This document shows positions 1 to 9,200 of a stretch of DNA of 20,659 nt, in pieces. Position 1 is the stretch's first letter. Each line of letters starts with the position of its first letter. A model generated the notes under the pieces. The model did not search any database, was not told the DNA's origin, and was given only the letters and a program-made list of their open reading frames with translations. The stretch spans positions 1 to 20,659 of the forward strand of contig CAJLYQ010000035.1 of assembly GCA_905210905.1 (NCBI GenBank), written 5' to 3'. The DNA is from an uncultured Christensenella sp. (GTDB lineage Bacteria; Bacillota; Clostridia; Christensenellales; DTU072). A program made the position numbers and the translations under genes.

Positions 1-1205
1 CGGGTGGGGTTTTCGGCGGAAACACTCGTCGATACGGACGAAACCGTGACGCCGTTCTTTTTCAGATAATCGAGTTGCGCTTCGAGATCTCTTATTCTCC
101 CTACCATTCCGTCGGCGGAAGTTTCCGTAATAAGTTCGCAACTTTTTATAATATTCGCTTCCATCAAAATTCTCGGTTGCGACGCAAAACGAAGTTGGTT
201 TTCCATTCCTGCCATTATTTCCATAACGCGGCTTATACGGTAGGTAGAATATTTGTCCGCTCGGTTTTTCAAGACTTCGAACTCTTCTTTCGTCATCGTT
301 TTCGGCTTATAATTCGGCACGTTTTTGACGGTGATAAGTTCGTTATAGTAGTTTGCCAAATCTCTACCCAAAGTAACTCTGCCCATTCTGAGCAGTCTGT
401 CAGACTCGTCGAGCGACTTGCCTACGTTTCCGTCGAGAATGGCTCCGGCGAGAGAATCAAGCGTGGAAAAGTCCGTCGCGCAAAGCACTTCGAGCGCGTC
501 TTCGTACCCGATATAATCGCCGCAATACGACATACACATATCCGCTATGCTGAGCGTATCTCTAACGCTTCCTTCTCCGCAAACCGCGATTTTTACCAAA
601 GCGCGTTCGTCGTAACCTACTCCGAGTTCGCCGTAAATGCGTTTTAACAGTTTTATCAGTTCTTCGGTTTCTATCAGTCGGAAATCGAACCGTATACAAC
701 GCGACAAAATGGTTTGCGGAAGTTTCTGCACTTCGGTAGTCGCAAGGATAAACACGATATGTTCGGGCGGTTCTTCAAGCGTTTTTAACAAGGCGTTAAA
801 CGCCGACGCGGAAAGCATATGCACTTCGTCGATGATATAAACTTTGTATTTGCCTATCGACGGGCGGTACATAACGTTTTCTTTAAGGGTACGGATTTCG
901 TCTACGCCGTTGTTGCTGGCGGCGTCGATTTCGATCACGTCTACGCCGGAGGACTCGGCGAGTTTTTTACAAACTTCACATTCTCCGCAGGGAGAACCGT
1001 TTTTCGGCGAAAGGCAGTTCACCGCGCGCGCGAAAATTTTGGCGCAGGAAGTTTTACCCGTTCCTCTCGTGCCGGTAAAAAGGTACGCGTGGCCGATTTT
1101 GCCCGACTTAATAATGTTCGTTAAAGTACGAACGATGTGGTTTTGTCCGATAACGTCGTCAAACGTCGTCGGTCTGAATCTTCGATAAATAGACGTATAT
1201 TCCAT
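1..1205 (-). CDS. dnaX: DNA polymerase III subunit gamma/tau, 5' part (runs off left edge)
   Basis: This is the ATPase subunit of the clamp loader, which loads the sliding clamp during chromosome replication. I translated the minus strand from the ATG at 1205; it stays open to the window edge, giving about 401 residues. Visible are the canonical N-terminus MEYTSIYRRFRP, Walker A GTRGTGKT (residues 45-52), a four-cysteine zinc site (C64, C73, C76, C79), the Walker B/DExH-like IIDEVHML (124-131), sensor 1 ATTE (155-158) and the SRC arginine-finger motif (168-170). The AAA+ core and collar are present; the C-terminal tail that separates tau from gamma lies outside, so any programmed frameshift cannot be judged. 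The start is secure from the conserved N-terminus, yet no Shine-Dalgarno precedes it and a promoter -10 box ends 7 bases upstream, which suggests a leaderless message. The gene is divergent from the small zinc-ribbon gene. Confidence 0.97.
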   Translation of the reverse strand, partial: MEYTSIYRRFRPTTFDDVIGQNHIVRTLTNIIKSGKIGHAYLFTGTRGTGKTSCAKIFARAVNCLSPKNGSPCGECEVCKKLAESSGVDVIEIDAASNNGVDEIRTLKENVMYRPSIGKYKVYIIDEVHMLSASAFNALLKTLEEPPEHIVFILATTEVQKLPQTILSRCIRFDFRLIETEELIKLLKRIYGELGVGYDERALVKIAVCGEGSVRDTLSIADMCMSYCGDYIGYEDALEVLCATDFSTLDSLAGAILDGNVGKSLDESDRLLRMGRVTLGRDLANYYNELITVKNVPNYKPKTMTKEEFEVLKNRADKYSTYRISRVMEIMAGMENQLRFASQPRILMEANIIKSCELITETSADGMVGRIRDLEAQLDYLKKNGVTVSSVSTSVSAENPT

Positions 1206-1212
1206 AACAATA

Positions 1213-1241
1213 AGTATAAACCAAAAAGTTGCGCTTTGCAA
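1213..1241 (-). promoter_or_regulatory. Sigma-A-type promoter of dnaX
   Basis: On the minus strand there is TTGCAA (1241-1236), a 17-base spacer and TATACT (1218-1213). The -10 box ends 7 bases before the dnaX ATG, so transcription should begin at or within a base or so of the start codon. The -35 box lies inside a dyad (GTTGC at 1228-1232, GCAAC at 1238-1242), flanked by a second pair of arms (AAAAAGTT at 1223-1230 and AACTTTTT at 1250-1257). These could bind a regulator, but no family can be named. Confidence 0.6.
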
Positions 1242-1267
1242 CGCATAAAAACTTTTTAACAAGGCAA

Positions 1268-1293
1268 TTATCAATAAAAAGATTATCGATAAA
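1268..1293 (+). repeat. Short direct repeat upstream of the zinc-ribbon gene
   Basis: TTATCAATAAA (1268-1278) and TTATCGATAAA (1283-1293) are two 11-base near-identical units 15 bp apart, one mismatch between them. The second contains the palindrome TTATCGATAA. They lie just before the ribosome binding site of the gene starting at 1304. An operator role is only a guess; AT-rich chance repetition is possible. Confidence 0.35.
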
Positions 1294-1303
1294 GGAGCAA
1301 AAA

Positions 1304-1462
1304 ATGGATACGAACAAACAAACCGTAACTATCGACAAGAAAAAATGCGAACGACCGTCGGTGTACCGCTGTGCTTCCTGCGGCGTGACCCTTCAGGCAA
1401 ACGGAACTCCGAAAGTTTGTCCTAAGTGCGACAACGATAAATTCTATCTCGTAAAAAAATAA
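1304..1462 (+). CDS. Small zinc-ribbon / rubredoxin-like protein, 52 aa
   Basis: This is the only plus-strand gene I accept in the window. The start ATG at 1304 is chosen because AAAGGAG (1291-1297) sits at ideal distance; a longer frame upstream has no support. The product is basic at its N-terminus and carries CASC (C23, C26) and CPKC (C39, C42), a treble-cysteine-pair layout resembling the rubredoxin-like domain at the end of rubrerythrins, plus an extra C15. It most likely binds one zinc or iron ion. The partner or target is unknown. It is divergent from dnaX and converges on the histidine kinase gene, with only two bases between the two stop codons. I do not recognise a named family; function not assigned. 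Confidence 0.8.
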   Translation: MDTNKQTVTIDKKKCERPSVYRCASCGVTLQANGTPKVCPKCDNDKFYLVKK

Positions 1463-1464
1463 GG

Positions 1465-2676
1465 CTAAACCGCTTCCTTAAACACGACTACGAACTCGGT
1501 ATAACTGCCCTCTTCGCTGTCTACACCTATCGTGGCGTTGTTGGCGTCCGCTATGGCTTTTGCGATGGAAAGTCCTAATCCGAAACTTCCGCTTTCGGTG
1601 TGGGACTCGTCGCAGCGATAAAACCTGTCGAAGAGTTTCGGCATTCTGTCCTTAGGTATGCCTTCGCCCGTGTTGCGCACTTTCAACACGGCTTTATGTT
1701 TCTCGGAAACAAGACTTACGGTTATCTTACCGTCGGGTTCGGTATACTTTAATGCGTTTTCCACTAAAATAAAGACGAGTTTTTCTATGTCTTGTTTTAT
1801 AGCGGTGACAAACACGGACTGTGCGATTTCGCTTAACATTTCGATATGTTTTTCAAACGCAAGCGCCTCGGTTTCGAGCACTACGGTTTCGGCGACGGTG
1901 GTCAAATCGACCTTTTCGAAGTCCTTTCCTCTGCCTGCTTCAAGTCTTGCGAGTTCTAACATTTCGTTTATCATAGCGCTCATTCTTGCGACCTGAGTAC
2001 CTATTCCGGACAGCCATTTACGCTGTTCTTCCGTCATTTCGTCCGCAGTGGAATTGAGAATGGCGAGATCGGTATTTATAATCGTGAGAGGCGTTTTTAA
2101 CTCGTGAGAGGCGTTGGCGATCAGTTCTTTTTGTTTATTGAGCGCGCCTTCTATAGGTTCGAGATTGCGAGTGGTAAAACGGAAAACGAAAAACGCGACT
2201 ACTATCATAACGGCGAGACCGGTCAGCAGCGTGGTGAGCAAATTTACCAAAAAGCCCTGAAATTCGCCCGTGTAATCGTACACGTAAATGGTATAGAACG
2301 CGTCGCCGCCGTTTTGTTTAGTCGAATACGCTATATAATTGCCGTTGACGTTGATTTTGTCTGCGTCCTCGGTTGCGACGGATATAAGTTTTTTGACGTT
2401 TTCTTCGTCGTAAAACAAGTTGTCGGAAAGTTTATATTTTCTATCGCTGTACACTCTTACCACGAGAGCGTTGCGCTGTCCGTCGAAGCCGAGTTCGTTT
2501 TTTTGTATATCGGGGAAAAACGTCCCTACTTTTTCAAGGGCCGCTAATCTTTTGTCTGCTTCGCTCAGCATACGTTCGTAATTATACACGCAACTGAACG
2601 CAAAAACGACGAGCAGTACGGCGGCAATGACGGCGAGTTGATACAACGCAGTCTTCCGCCGAATTTTGGCAAACAT
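1465..2676 (-). CDS. Sensor histidine kinase of a two-component system
   Basis: 403 residues. The N-terminal membrane segment is about 12-30, an extracytoplasmic sensor loop of about 110 residues follows (31-141), and the second membrane segment is about 142-166. There is no HAMP domain: the HisKA helix begins soon after, with the phospho-acceptor H191 in the motif SHELKTPL. The ATPase domain shows N307 in LVENALKYTEPDG (N box), NTGEGI (335-340, G1), FDRFYR (349-354, F box) and GSFGLGLSIAKA (363-374, G2). All key residues are present, so it should be active. The loop has no domain I recognise, so the signal is unknown. The ATG shares its first base with the regulator's TGA stop, and GGAGG lies 4 bases upstream, so the pair is translationally coupled. 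The 3' end meets a convergent gene with a two-base gap and no clear terminator. Confidence 0.95.
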   Translation of the reverse strand: MFAKIRRKTALYQLAVIAAVLLVVFAFSCVYNYERMLSEADKRLAALEKVGTFFPDIQKNELGFDGQRNALVVRVYSDRKYKLSDNLFYDEENVKKLISVATEDADKINVNGNYIAYSTKQNGGDAFYTIYVYDYTGEFQGFLVNLLTTLLTGLAVMIVVAFFVFRFTTRNLEPIEGALNKQKELIANASHELKTPLTIINTDLAILNSTADEMTEEQRKWLSGIGTQVARMSAMINEMLELARLEAGRGKDFEKVDLTTVAETVVLETEALAFEKHIEMLSEIAQSVFVTAIKQDIEKLVFILVENALKYTEPDGKITVSLVSEKHKAVLKVRNTGEGIPKDRMPKLFDRFYRCDESHTESGSFGLGLSIAKAIADANNATIGVDSEEGSYTEFVVVFKEAV

Positions 2677-3347
2677 CAGCCCTCCAACTTATAGCCTACT
2701 CCGCGAACGGTGCTTATTACGACTTTCGAGCATAAAAACGCGAGTTTTTTACGCAAAAACGAGATATAAACTTCGATATTGTTATATTCCACGTCGGAGT
2801 CATATCCCCAAAGTTTGATGATCAGTTCGTCCTTGGTGACTACGAAATTCGGTCTTGACAGAAAATACTGCATAATTTCGCTTTCTTTAAGCGATACTTT
2901 GATTTTCTTGTCGCCGCAACTCATTTCGAAGTTGGACACGTTGAGCGTAAGGTCCAAAAACGTTTTTTCGTTGGTTATTATCGTATCGGTTTTTCTTCTC
3001 AGCAGGGCGCGTATACGCGCAAGAAGTTCTCCGGTGGAAAACGGTTTTGCAAGGTAATCGTCCGCGCCGAGGTCAAGACCTTTGACTTTGTCGCTCGTTT
3101 GGTTTCTTGCAGTGAGCAAAAGCACGGGGGTGGCGATTTTTTCTTCGCGAAGTTTCGACAAAACGTCGTAACCGTTCATTTTCGGCAACATTATATCGAG
3201 AAGAATAACGTCGTAACGACCCGTCATTCCGTATTCGAGTCCGCTTTGTCCGTCATAGACGGCGTCCACGCTGTATTTTTCCTTTTTCAGAATATGCACT
3301 AATGCGTCGGATAAGTTTTTTTCGTCTTCTACAAGCAGTATGTTCAT
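2676..3347 (-). CDS. OmpR/PhoB-family response regulator
   Basis: 223 residues. The receiver domain has the acidic pair D8/E9, phospho-acceptor D51 in LLDIMLPKMNG, T79 and K101 in the KPF motif, all conserved. A winged-helix DNA-binding domain fills about 125-223, ending in STVRGVGYKLEG, which is typical of the OmpR class. The partner is the kinase encoded immediately downstream. The ATG is preceded by GAGGTGG at close spacing. The long gap on the 5' side (3348-3588) holds a possible promoter with three half-site-like repeats (AAGTT core) and the terminator of the giant gene, so the pair is probably transcribed separately from it. What it regulates is unknown; the adjacent surface-protein gene is the obvious candidate, by position only. 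Confidence 0.95.
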   Translation of the reverse strand: MNILLVEDEKNLSDALVHILKKEKYSVDAVYDGQSGLEYGMTGRYDVILLDIMLPKMNGYDVLSKLREEKIATPVLLLTARNQTSDKVKGLDLGADDYLAKPFSTGELLARIRALLRRKTDTIITNEKTFLDLTLNVSNFEMSCGDKKIKVSLKESEIMQYFLSRPNFVVTKDELIIKLWGYDSDVEYNNIEVYISFLRKKLAFLCSKVVISTVRGVGYKLEG

Positions 3348-3384
3348 AACCCACCTCGATTAAAGTATGTTTTTTCCGTCGATA

Positions 3385-3414
3385 TATATAAATATCTACC
3401 TCATTTACTATTAA
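3385..3414 (-). promoter_or_regulatory. Possible promoter of the response regulator-kinase operon
   Basis: On the minus strand, TTAATA (3414-3409), an 18-base spacer and TATATA (3390-3385) lie about 40 bases before the regulator's start. Both boxes are weak matches in very AT-rich DNA, so the exact place is uncertain. Confidence 0.3.
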
Positions 3415-3442
3415 CTTACTCTACGAAACTTAACGTAACTTT
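3413..3442 (-). promoter_or_regulatory. Possible operator half-sites for an OmpR-type regulator
   Basis: Three similar hexamers read, on the minus strand, AAAGTT (3442-3437), TAAGTT (3432-3427) and TAAGTT (3418-3413), with starts 10 and 14 bp apart. They lie just upstream of and across the presumed -35 box. OmpR/PhoB-type regulators usually bind tandem direct repeats about one helical turn apart, so autoregulation is possible. The irregular spacing and AT-rich background keep confidence low. Confidence 0.25.
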
Positions 3443-3485
3443 AATTTTCGCCTTATTTCGATATTTAATCTCTCATTTTTTAATT

Positions 3486-3517
3486 AAAAAAGCGGAATAC
3501 CTTCGTTCCGCTTTTTT
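3486..3517 (-). terminator. Intrinsic terminator of the giant surface-protein gene
   Basis: Perfect 12-bp inverted repeat AAAAAAGCGGAA / TTCCGCTTTTTT with an 8-base loop. It lies about 70 bases after the giant gene's stop codon and its T run reads correctly for the minus strand; the symmetric A/T flanks mean it could work in both directions. A second small hairpin (CCCGAA at 3542-3547, TTCGGG at 3562-3567) stands between the stop and the terminator. The rest of the gap from 3348 to 3588 holds only the possible regulator promoter described separately; I see no gene there. Confidence 0.9.
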
Positions 3518-3588
3518 AGTCGGAATTGACTGCGTTTTCCGCCCGAAGTTCGTTTTACCGTTTCGGGTGGAATTACGCTTTTCGTTTT

Positions 3589-6200
3589 TTAACCGACAAA
3601 CGTCAGTCCGCAGAAGTTTTCCGTCTTCGGATTGCCTTCTTCGTCGAATTTTTCTATTTCCGTACCGTCTATCGTTACGGTATAGGTATATTCAACGGAC
3701 GCGTTTTCGCCGAGTTGCCAGTTGCATACTCCGTGCGACAAGCCTACGAGAAGTCCTGCGTACGTCGTTTTCGCGCCGTTTACGGTGATCGACCCCGTCG
3801 CTATGCCGTAACTGAACTTAGGCGATCCGTTGGTTACGATTGCCGCATAACCGCCGGTATAAACCGTTCCGCCGCCGTTTATCTTAATATTGAGCGCGCT
3901 GATGGAGTTTTGCAGTTTACTGAACTCGCCTTCTACTCCGCCGCCTCTGCTTTCCGCAACAAAGCCGGATACGTAAAGCGTGGTGTCTTGCGTCTTCGAC
4001 GTGATTTCCACGTTACCCGCGACGGTTACGTTCTTGATTTCGCCTTCGCTTATTACCGCTATCGCGCCGTATCTGAACGTTTCTCCCTTGCCGACTTCCG
4101 CTTTGTATTCGACGTTTACGCTAAGGTCGTTTATCTTACCGACGTTGTTGTACACGAGCGGAGCGGTTACATTCTTAAGGCTGATTATCTTGCCGCCTTC
4201 GACGCTTATATCGTCGCCGGTGTTGCCTTTAAGCACGCCGCTGAACACGAGTCCCGTGCCGATCGTCTTGAAGTCTACGAACTCGATATCCTTTTCTATG
4301 CTGTATTCGGCGTAAAGCATAAGGTCGATATAACCGAAGTCTTTTTCGCTGTTTATTACGAACGGTTTCAGACTGCTGCCGTCGCCGCTTATCGGGTAAA
4401 CGTTGTTGAACACGTAGTTGAACACGCTGCCTCTTATCGACGCGAATTCCGCCGAACGCAGACTGTCGCTCGAGAAGGATTCCGTAATCATTCCGTAAGC
4501 GTCGTTGGTCGAGCCGACGGGTTTGGCGGTAAGAACGTTTCCGTCGACGTAGACGTTGTCTTTAATCGCGTAAACTTTGTTGCCGCCGGTTACGCTGCCG
4601 AGCACTCTGCCTATTCCCGATCCAACGGTAAGTCTTGTTCCGTACGCTTCCGTTCTTCCGAGTACGAACACGCTTCCGCTCGTACCGGGCAGAACTATGC
4701 CGTTCGTTTCCGCCGCTATGCCGCCGACGACCGCTTCGTACGCATTAACCGCGATATTGTTGACGTCGAATATATCGGTAATCGTCGCGCCTTCGACGTA
4801 ACTTGCCACCGTGGCTACTTTGACGGTCTTATTCGTAGCGGTAATCTTTTCGCCACCGATGAACATAAGGTTGCGGATTTCCGCTCCCGACAGAGCCTTA
4901 GCCGCCACCAAACCTGCGCTAAGTACGCCCGATCCGGTGTATTCGAAGTTAATATTCGTTTCGTCGAAGATTACGTCGCTTACTTTACCGTTGAGTTGTC
5001 CGAACAAGCCGAACGTATTCTTCGAGTAAGTAACTATATTGCCGGCGAAGTTGCTTAGGCGCGTATAAACGGTTTCTTCTCCGTCGCCTTTTTGCGTGGA
5101 CAGGCTGCCGTTAAACACTTTGGTAATCGCTACCGAGCAATCGTACTCGCTCATATCGATACTTCCTACGTTTCTGCCGAATACGAAGTTCAGATTCATA
5201 TAGCCGTTAATCGCTCTGATATGGTCGATCGTGGATATCACGAGCGGCGAATCCGTCGTGCCTTTGCCGTACGCTACGGTTTCGTCGTATTCATAACCGA
5301 AGTCGCGGTAAAGTCTTGCGAGTATGGCTTCGTCCATCGCTACGCCGCCGATTACGGTAGATCTCGTGCCTTTTGCGACGAATTCGTCGTATTCGGTCGC
5401 TACACATTCTCCGGTCACGGTTACGTTGGCTTTTTCCGTGCTTGCTCCGACTACGGTATTGCCGTTTATAAACACGTTGTTGTCGAAGTACTTAACCACG
5501 GTAGCGCGGTAAGATCCGATTTCCGCGTCGCCGTAGAGTATGCCTGCTTTGACGTCGGTAACGTTGTAAAGTTCGATTTCGCCGAATGCATAAACTCCGC
5601 TGAGTACGGTGTTTGCTTTCATCTTACCGATTACCGAAGAAACGGTGACGTTGCTCAGTGCGTTGCCTTCGTTGGTTATTCTTACGTCGGTAAGTACGGA
5701 CTGTTCGTATCCTACCGAGCCGAAGTCGCTTACCGCAACCAGTCCCGCGAAGGTACTGCCTTCTGCCATTCTTCTTATAAGGACGTCCGCTATTACCGTA
5801 ACGTCGTCGATCTTACCGCCGGAAACGAGTTCTTTCGCAACGAAACCTACGGTAACGACTTTGTCGGTATCGATTATTACTCTTTCTTCGGGCGTTACGT
5901 TAAAAGACTTAACCGTTCCGCTTACTTTTTCGAACAAGCCGTAGTCGTCGGTAACCGTCGGATCGGGCAATATTTCGATATTGCGGTTGTTTCCGTCGAA
6001 CGTACCTTTGTACGTGCCTTTAAGTCCGCTTACGGCGGTTATATCCGCGTTAAGGATATAATCGTGGTCGAGATACGTTCTTACCGTTTCGTCGACGGTG
6101 CCGTCGGCGTTAAGGTTGTAGTAATTCTTATCGATAAATCCGAAGTCTTTGCCGTTGTTGACGTTGTAGACGGTTTCGTGATTTTCGTCGGTAGCGAAGT
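3589..6200 (-). other. GLUG-like beta-helical region at the C-terminus of the giant protein
   Basis: Residues about 3320-4183. Three sub-blocks open with the same kind of phrase: NVNNGKDFGFIDKNYY (about 3325), VISTIDHIRAINGYM (about 3630) and VINSEKDFGYIDLMLY (about 3923). Each is followed by a stretch in which G/L/F-rich strands recur, such as YKGTFDGNNRNIEI, NTFGLFGQLNGKVSD and GYAAIVTNG, with alternating hydrophobic residues. This matches the general look of GLUG-motif beta-solenoids in secreted Firmicute and Bacteroidetes adhesins. The assignment is by motif pattern only, and block borders are approximate. Confidence 0.6.
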
Positions 6201-9200
6201 ATTTAAGCACGAAGTCTTTTCTTTCGGTATTCTTCGTAACTCTGAACGCTCCGGTGTTTGCGGTGACGGAACTTACCGTAAAGTACGCGCCGAGCGAAAC
6301 GGGTTCTTTCGTGCCTGCGGCTACGCCTGCGAAGTACTCGTAGTACTTATAGTCGAGAGAAACGTTTACTTTAAGGTCGGTCGAACCGTCTTTGTAGTTA
6401 TAAACCGAAGTACCCGTCGTCTTGTACTCGCCTTGCTCGGTCTGCAGGAAGAATTCGTCCTTGCCGTACGTTACGTCGACTTCCGCTATGAAGTACGATT
6501 CGATAAGCAGGTCGTCGTGTTCGAACTGAACTTTGATTTTGCCCGTTTTTTCGAGGCGTTTAACCGGATCGGTTTCGTCAAGCAATCCGAACATATCGTT
6601 GACCGCGTTGTGCGTGATAACTCTTTCGCCCGCGGTGCTTACGGTGTAGTTCTGGAAGTAGTTGTGTTTCGCTCCGCTGTTTACTCCGTCGAATTTTGCC
6701 ACGTACTCGATTTCCAACACGTCGCCGCGTCTGAACTGCGTGGAAGTGGTGACGTCGAATACGTTGTCTGAGTCCGCTTTCCTTACGACGTAGGTCATAA
6801 ATTCGCCGGTACGGGTATCGAACGAACCGTTGCCTAAATCGACTTTGCCGAAGTAATCGTAGTAATAGTTGTTGCTGTCTACGCTGAACGTGTACACGTA
6901 CGAACCGTCGTCCGCGTCGCCTTGTCCGTTCTTAACGGCGTGAGCGGTGATAGCGTCTATGCCGGTAACGGTCTTTATTTTGTCGTTAAGGACGTCTTTG
7001 TAATTAAGTCCGCTTGCGCTTTCGGTGAGCGTTTCGCCCTTGTTGTTCACAACTTCCTTGCCGAGTTCGTAGGTGATCAGTTTGTTGTTCGTACTGCCGG
7101 AAGTAATTCTGAACCGGTAAGAACTCTTTTCCACTACGGTAATACCGTCGATGACTATTCTGTCTTCGGCAAGCGGCCTCCATTCTCCGCCGTCGCGGCT
7201 GTATTCGAGAACGTAACCGCTGTAAGGCGCTTCGCCGACGAACGAGCCTTTTTCTATTCTGCCTATACCGAAAGTTACGCCGAGTTCGCTTACGTACCAG
7301 TATTCCGCCGCGTCGGTGTAAAGGTTTTTACCTTCGCCCGTCCAACCCCAGTTGGTCGCTTTGGTACCGTTGATTTCCGATACGAAAATTATCGGCGTGG
7401 TGTTGTCGATACGGATAAACACGTTTACGTCGTCCGAGCGTGTGCCGGCTATGGATTCTACTCTTATCGTTTGTCTTGTTTCGCCGTTTCTCGTTATGCG
7501 GTAGTATCTGTAAACCTGACCGCCGTCGTTTCTTTCGGCTACGAACTCGTCGTAAGTAATGGTATCGAGCGTTCTGTCCGTTCCGTTTTCGTTTATTATT
7601 ACTCTCGCTCCGCTATAACCGATCTTCTGAATCTGAATTCTTACCACTACGGTGTCGCGTTGCGTGTATGCGGCGGTTTCGCTGAGCATATATCCGTCGG
7701 TCAGGAACTTGTCGTTGTACTCTTTGGCAAGCGCAGCCTGAGTAGCCTGCTCGTCGGTGTAAGTAACGAACGTGGATATAGCGTTGGTGCTTACTTCCGC
7801 TTTGTTGGTGTCGATCTTGATACCTTGCGTGACTCCTGCGTTTACCGTACCGAACCTGTACGTTTTACTGCATAAGCCCGCGCCGCTTTCGGCGTAGAAC
7901 TCGTACATCACGTTGTTCTGACTTTCTTTAATAAGGTACGCAAGAGAAGTGGAGTACCAGGATACTCTTTCGCTTTCTTTGCCGATTTCAACGTTTCTTA
8001 CGCTGTTATTTATCGTTACGTTACGGTTGCTGCCGCCCTTGTCCGCCCAGACTCCCGACGCGCCGAGCGAATAAAGTTTGCCGTTCTCCGAATATACGAG
8101 CGTCCACTCGTTCCAGGTGTTTCCGCCGTCCGAAGAAGAACGGTAGTAAATTACGTTACCGCTGGCGAAGTTCGAATCGGAGAATACCGACATCGACATC
8201 TTGACTTGCTCTTTGCTCCATTCTCCGGTAGGCACGGTAATCTCGTTGTTTACCGTTTGATCGCCGATCTTCACGTAATCGCCGTATTTAACGAAGTTTT
8301 CCACGCCGCCGGTCTTGTATCCGTCTTGTTTGTACAGATAAATTTCCATATCGGGCGCGTTTTTGTCGATCGCTACGCAACCGGTAGCAAAGTTTTCGCC
8401 GAGTTTTACGAGCGCTCTTCCGTTTTCGTAAGTTGCGTTCGAATTCGCGTTCTCGTATTCCTTTTCTTTCGCTTCGAGTTCTATCGTAACGTTTCCCTTG
8501 CCGTCTTCCGTCGCTCTGTTTGCTTCGGAATTGAGGTAACTCTTATAAACTTCGAGTTCGGTCCGTTGCGCTTTGGATATCGCGCGGAACTTGTAGTAAG
8601 CAAACGAATAATCTTCGCCGTCCGCTATAGCGTAGCGGATTACGTCGCGTTTGGTACCGTTGCCGAGATCTGTCGTTTCTATTACCGTATATTTGCTTTC
8701 GTCCACGGTCGTCCAGGCCCCGTACGCCGCCGCGGCGTTGAGCGTAGCGTTTTTAACCGCGCTTCTGTATTGCAGAGAGTATCCGCTAAGACCGTACAGA
8801 ACTTGTATTTCCGCATAAATTCCCTTGTCAGACCAGTTGAATTTGTATTGCGCTACGTCCTTAACCCAACTTACGCCGATATCGCTTTCTTTGTATTCGT
8901 TTCCGTCTTCGTCGAACAAACCGATCGATTCGATCGTCGTTTTCACCGTATCTATATAAGGTGTAACGTTTACGCTCGTTTCGTTGCCGGCTTCGTCAAC
9001 TACGCTGATAGTGTATTGGGTGTAGTAATTAAGGTACATCAAAGACGTTATTTTTTGGTAGTAACCGTCTTTTTCGGTTTCGTACGCGCGGTACAAACCG
9101 AAATCGTCTTCCGTTGCGTCTTTAATGAAGTAAACTTCTCTTGTGCCGCCGTCCGGACTTCTGAACGTGATCTTTACGTTTTCGATAAACGTATTCTCGT

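Noticed and set aside
75..1188. Plus-strand frames across the dnaX region
   Set aside because: The minus strand encodes an unmistakable DnaX with Walker A, zinc and SRC motifs; the plus frames are shadows.
3007..3020. 14-bp palindrome GCGCGTATACGCGC
   Set aside because: It lies inside the response-regulator gene and encodes part of its conserved ARIRALL stretch, so it is most likely a by-product of codons.
3348..3480. AT-rich gap that might hold an RNA gene
   Set aside because: No stable fold, tRNA cloverleaf or conserved RNA motif could be seen; only weak promoter-like boxes.
3526..7875. Other long plus-strand frames (510, 559 and 317 codons) across the 3' part of the giant gene
   Set aside because: They share the same antisense phase and the same cause, while the minus-strand frame shows clear surface-protein modules.
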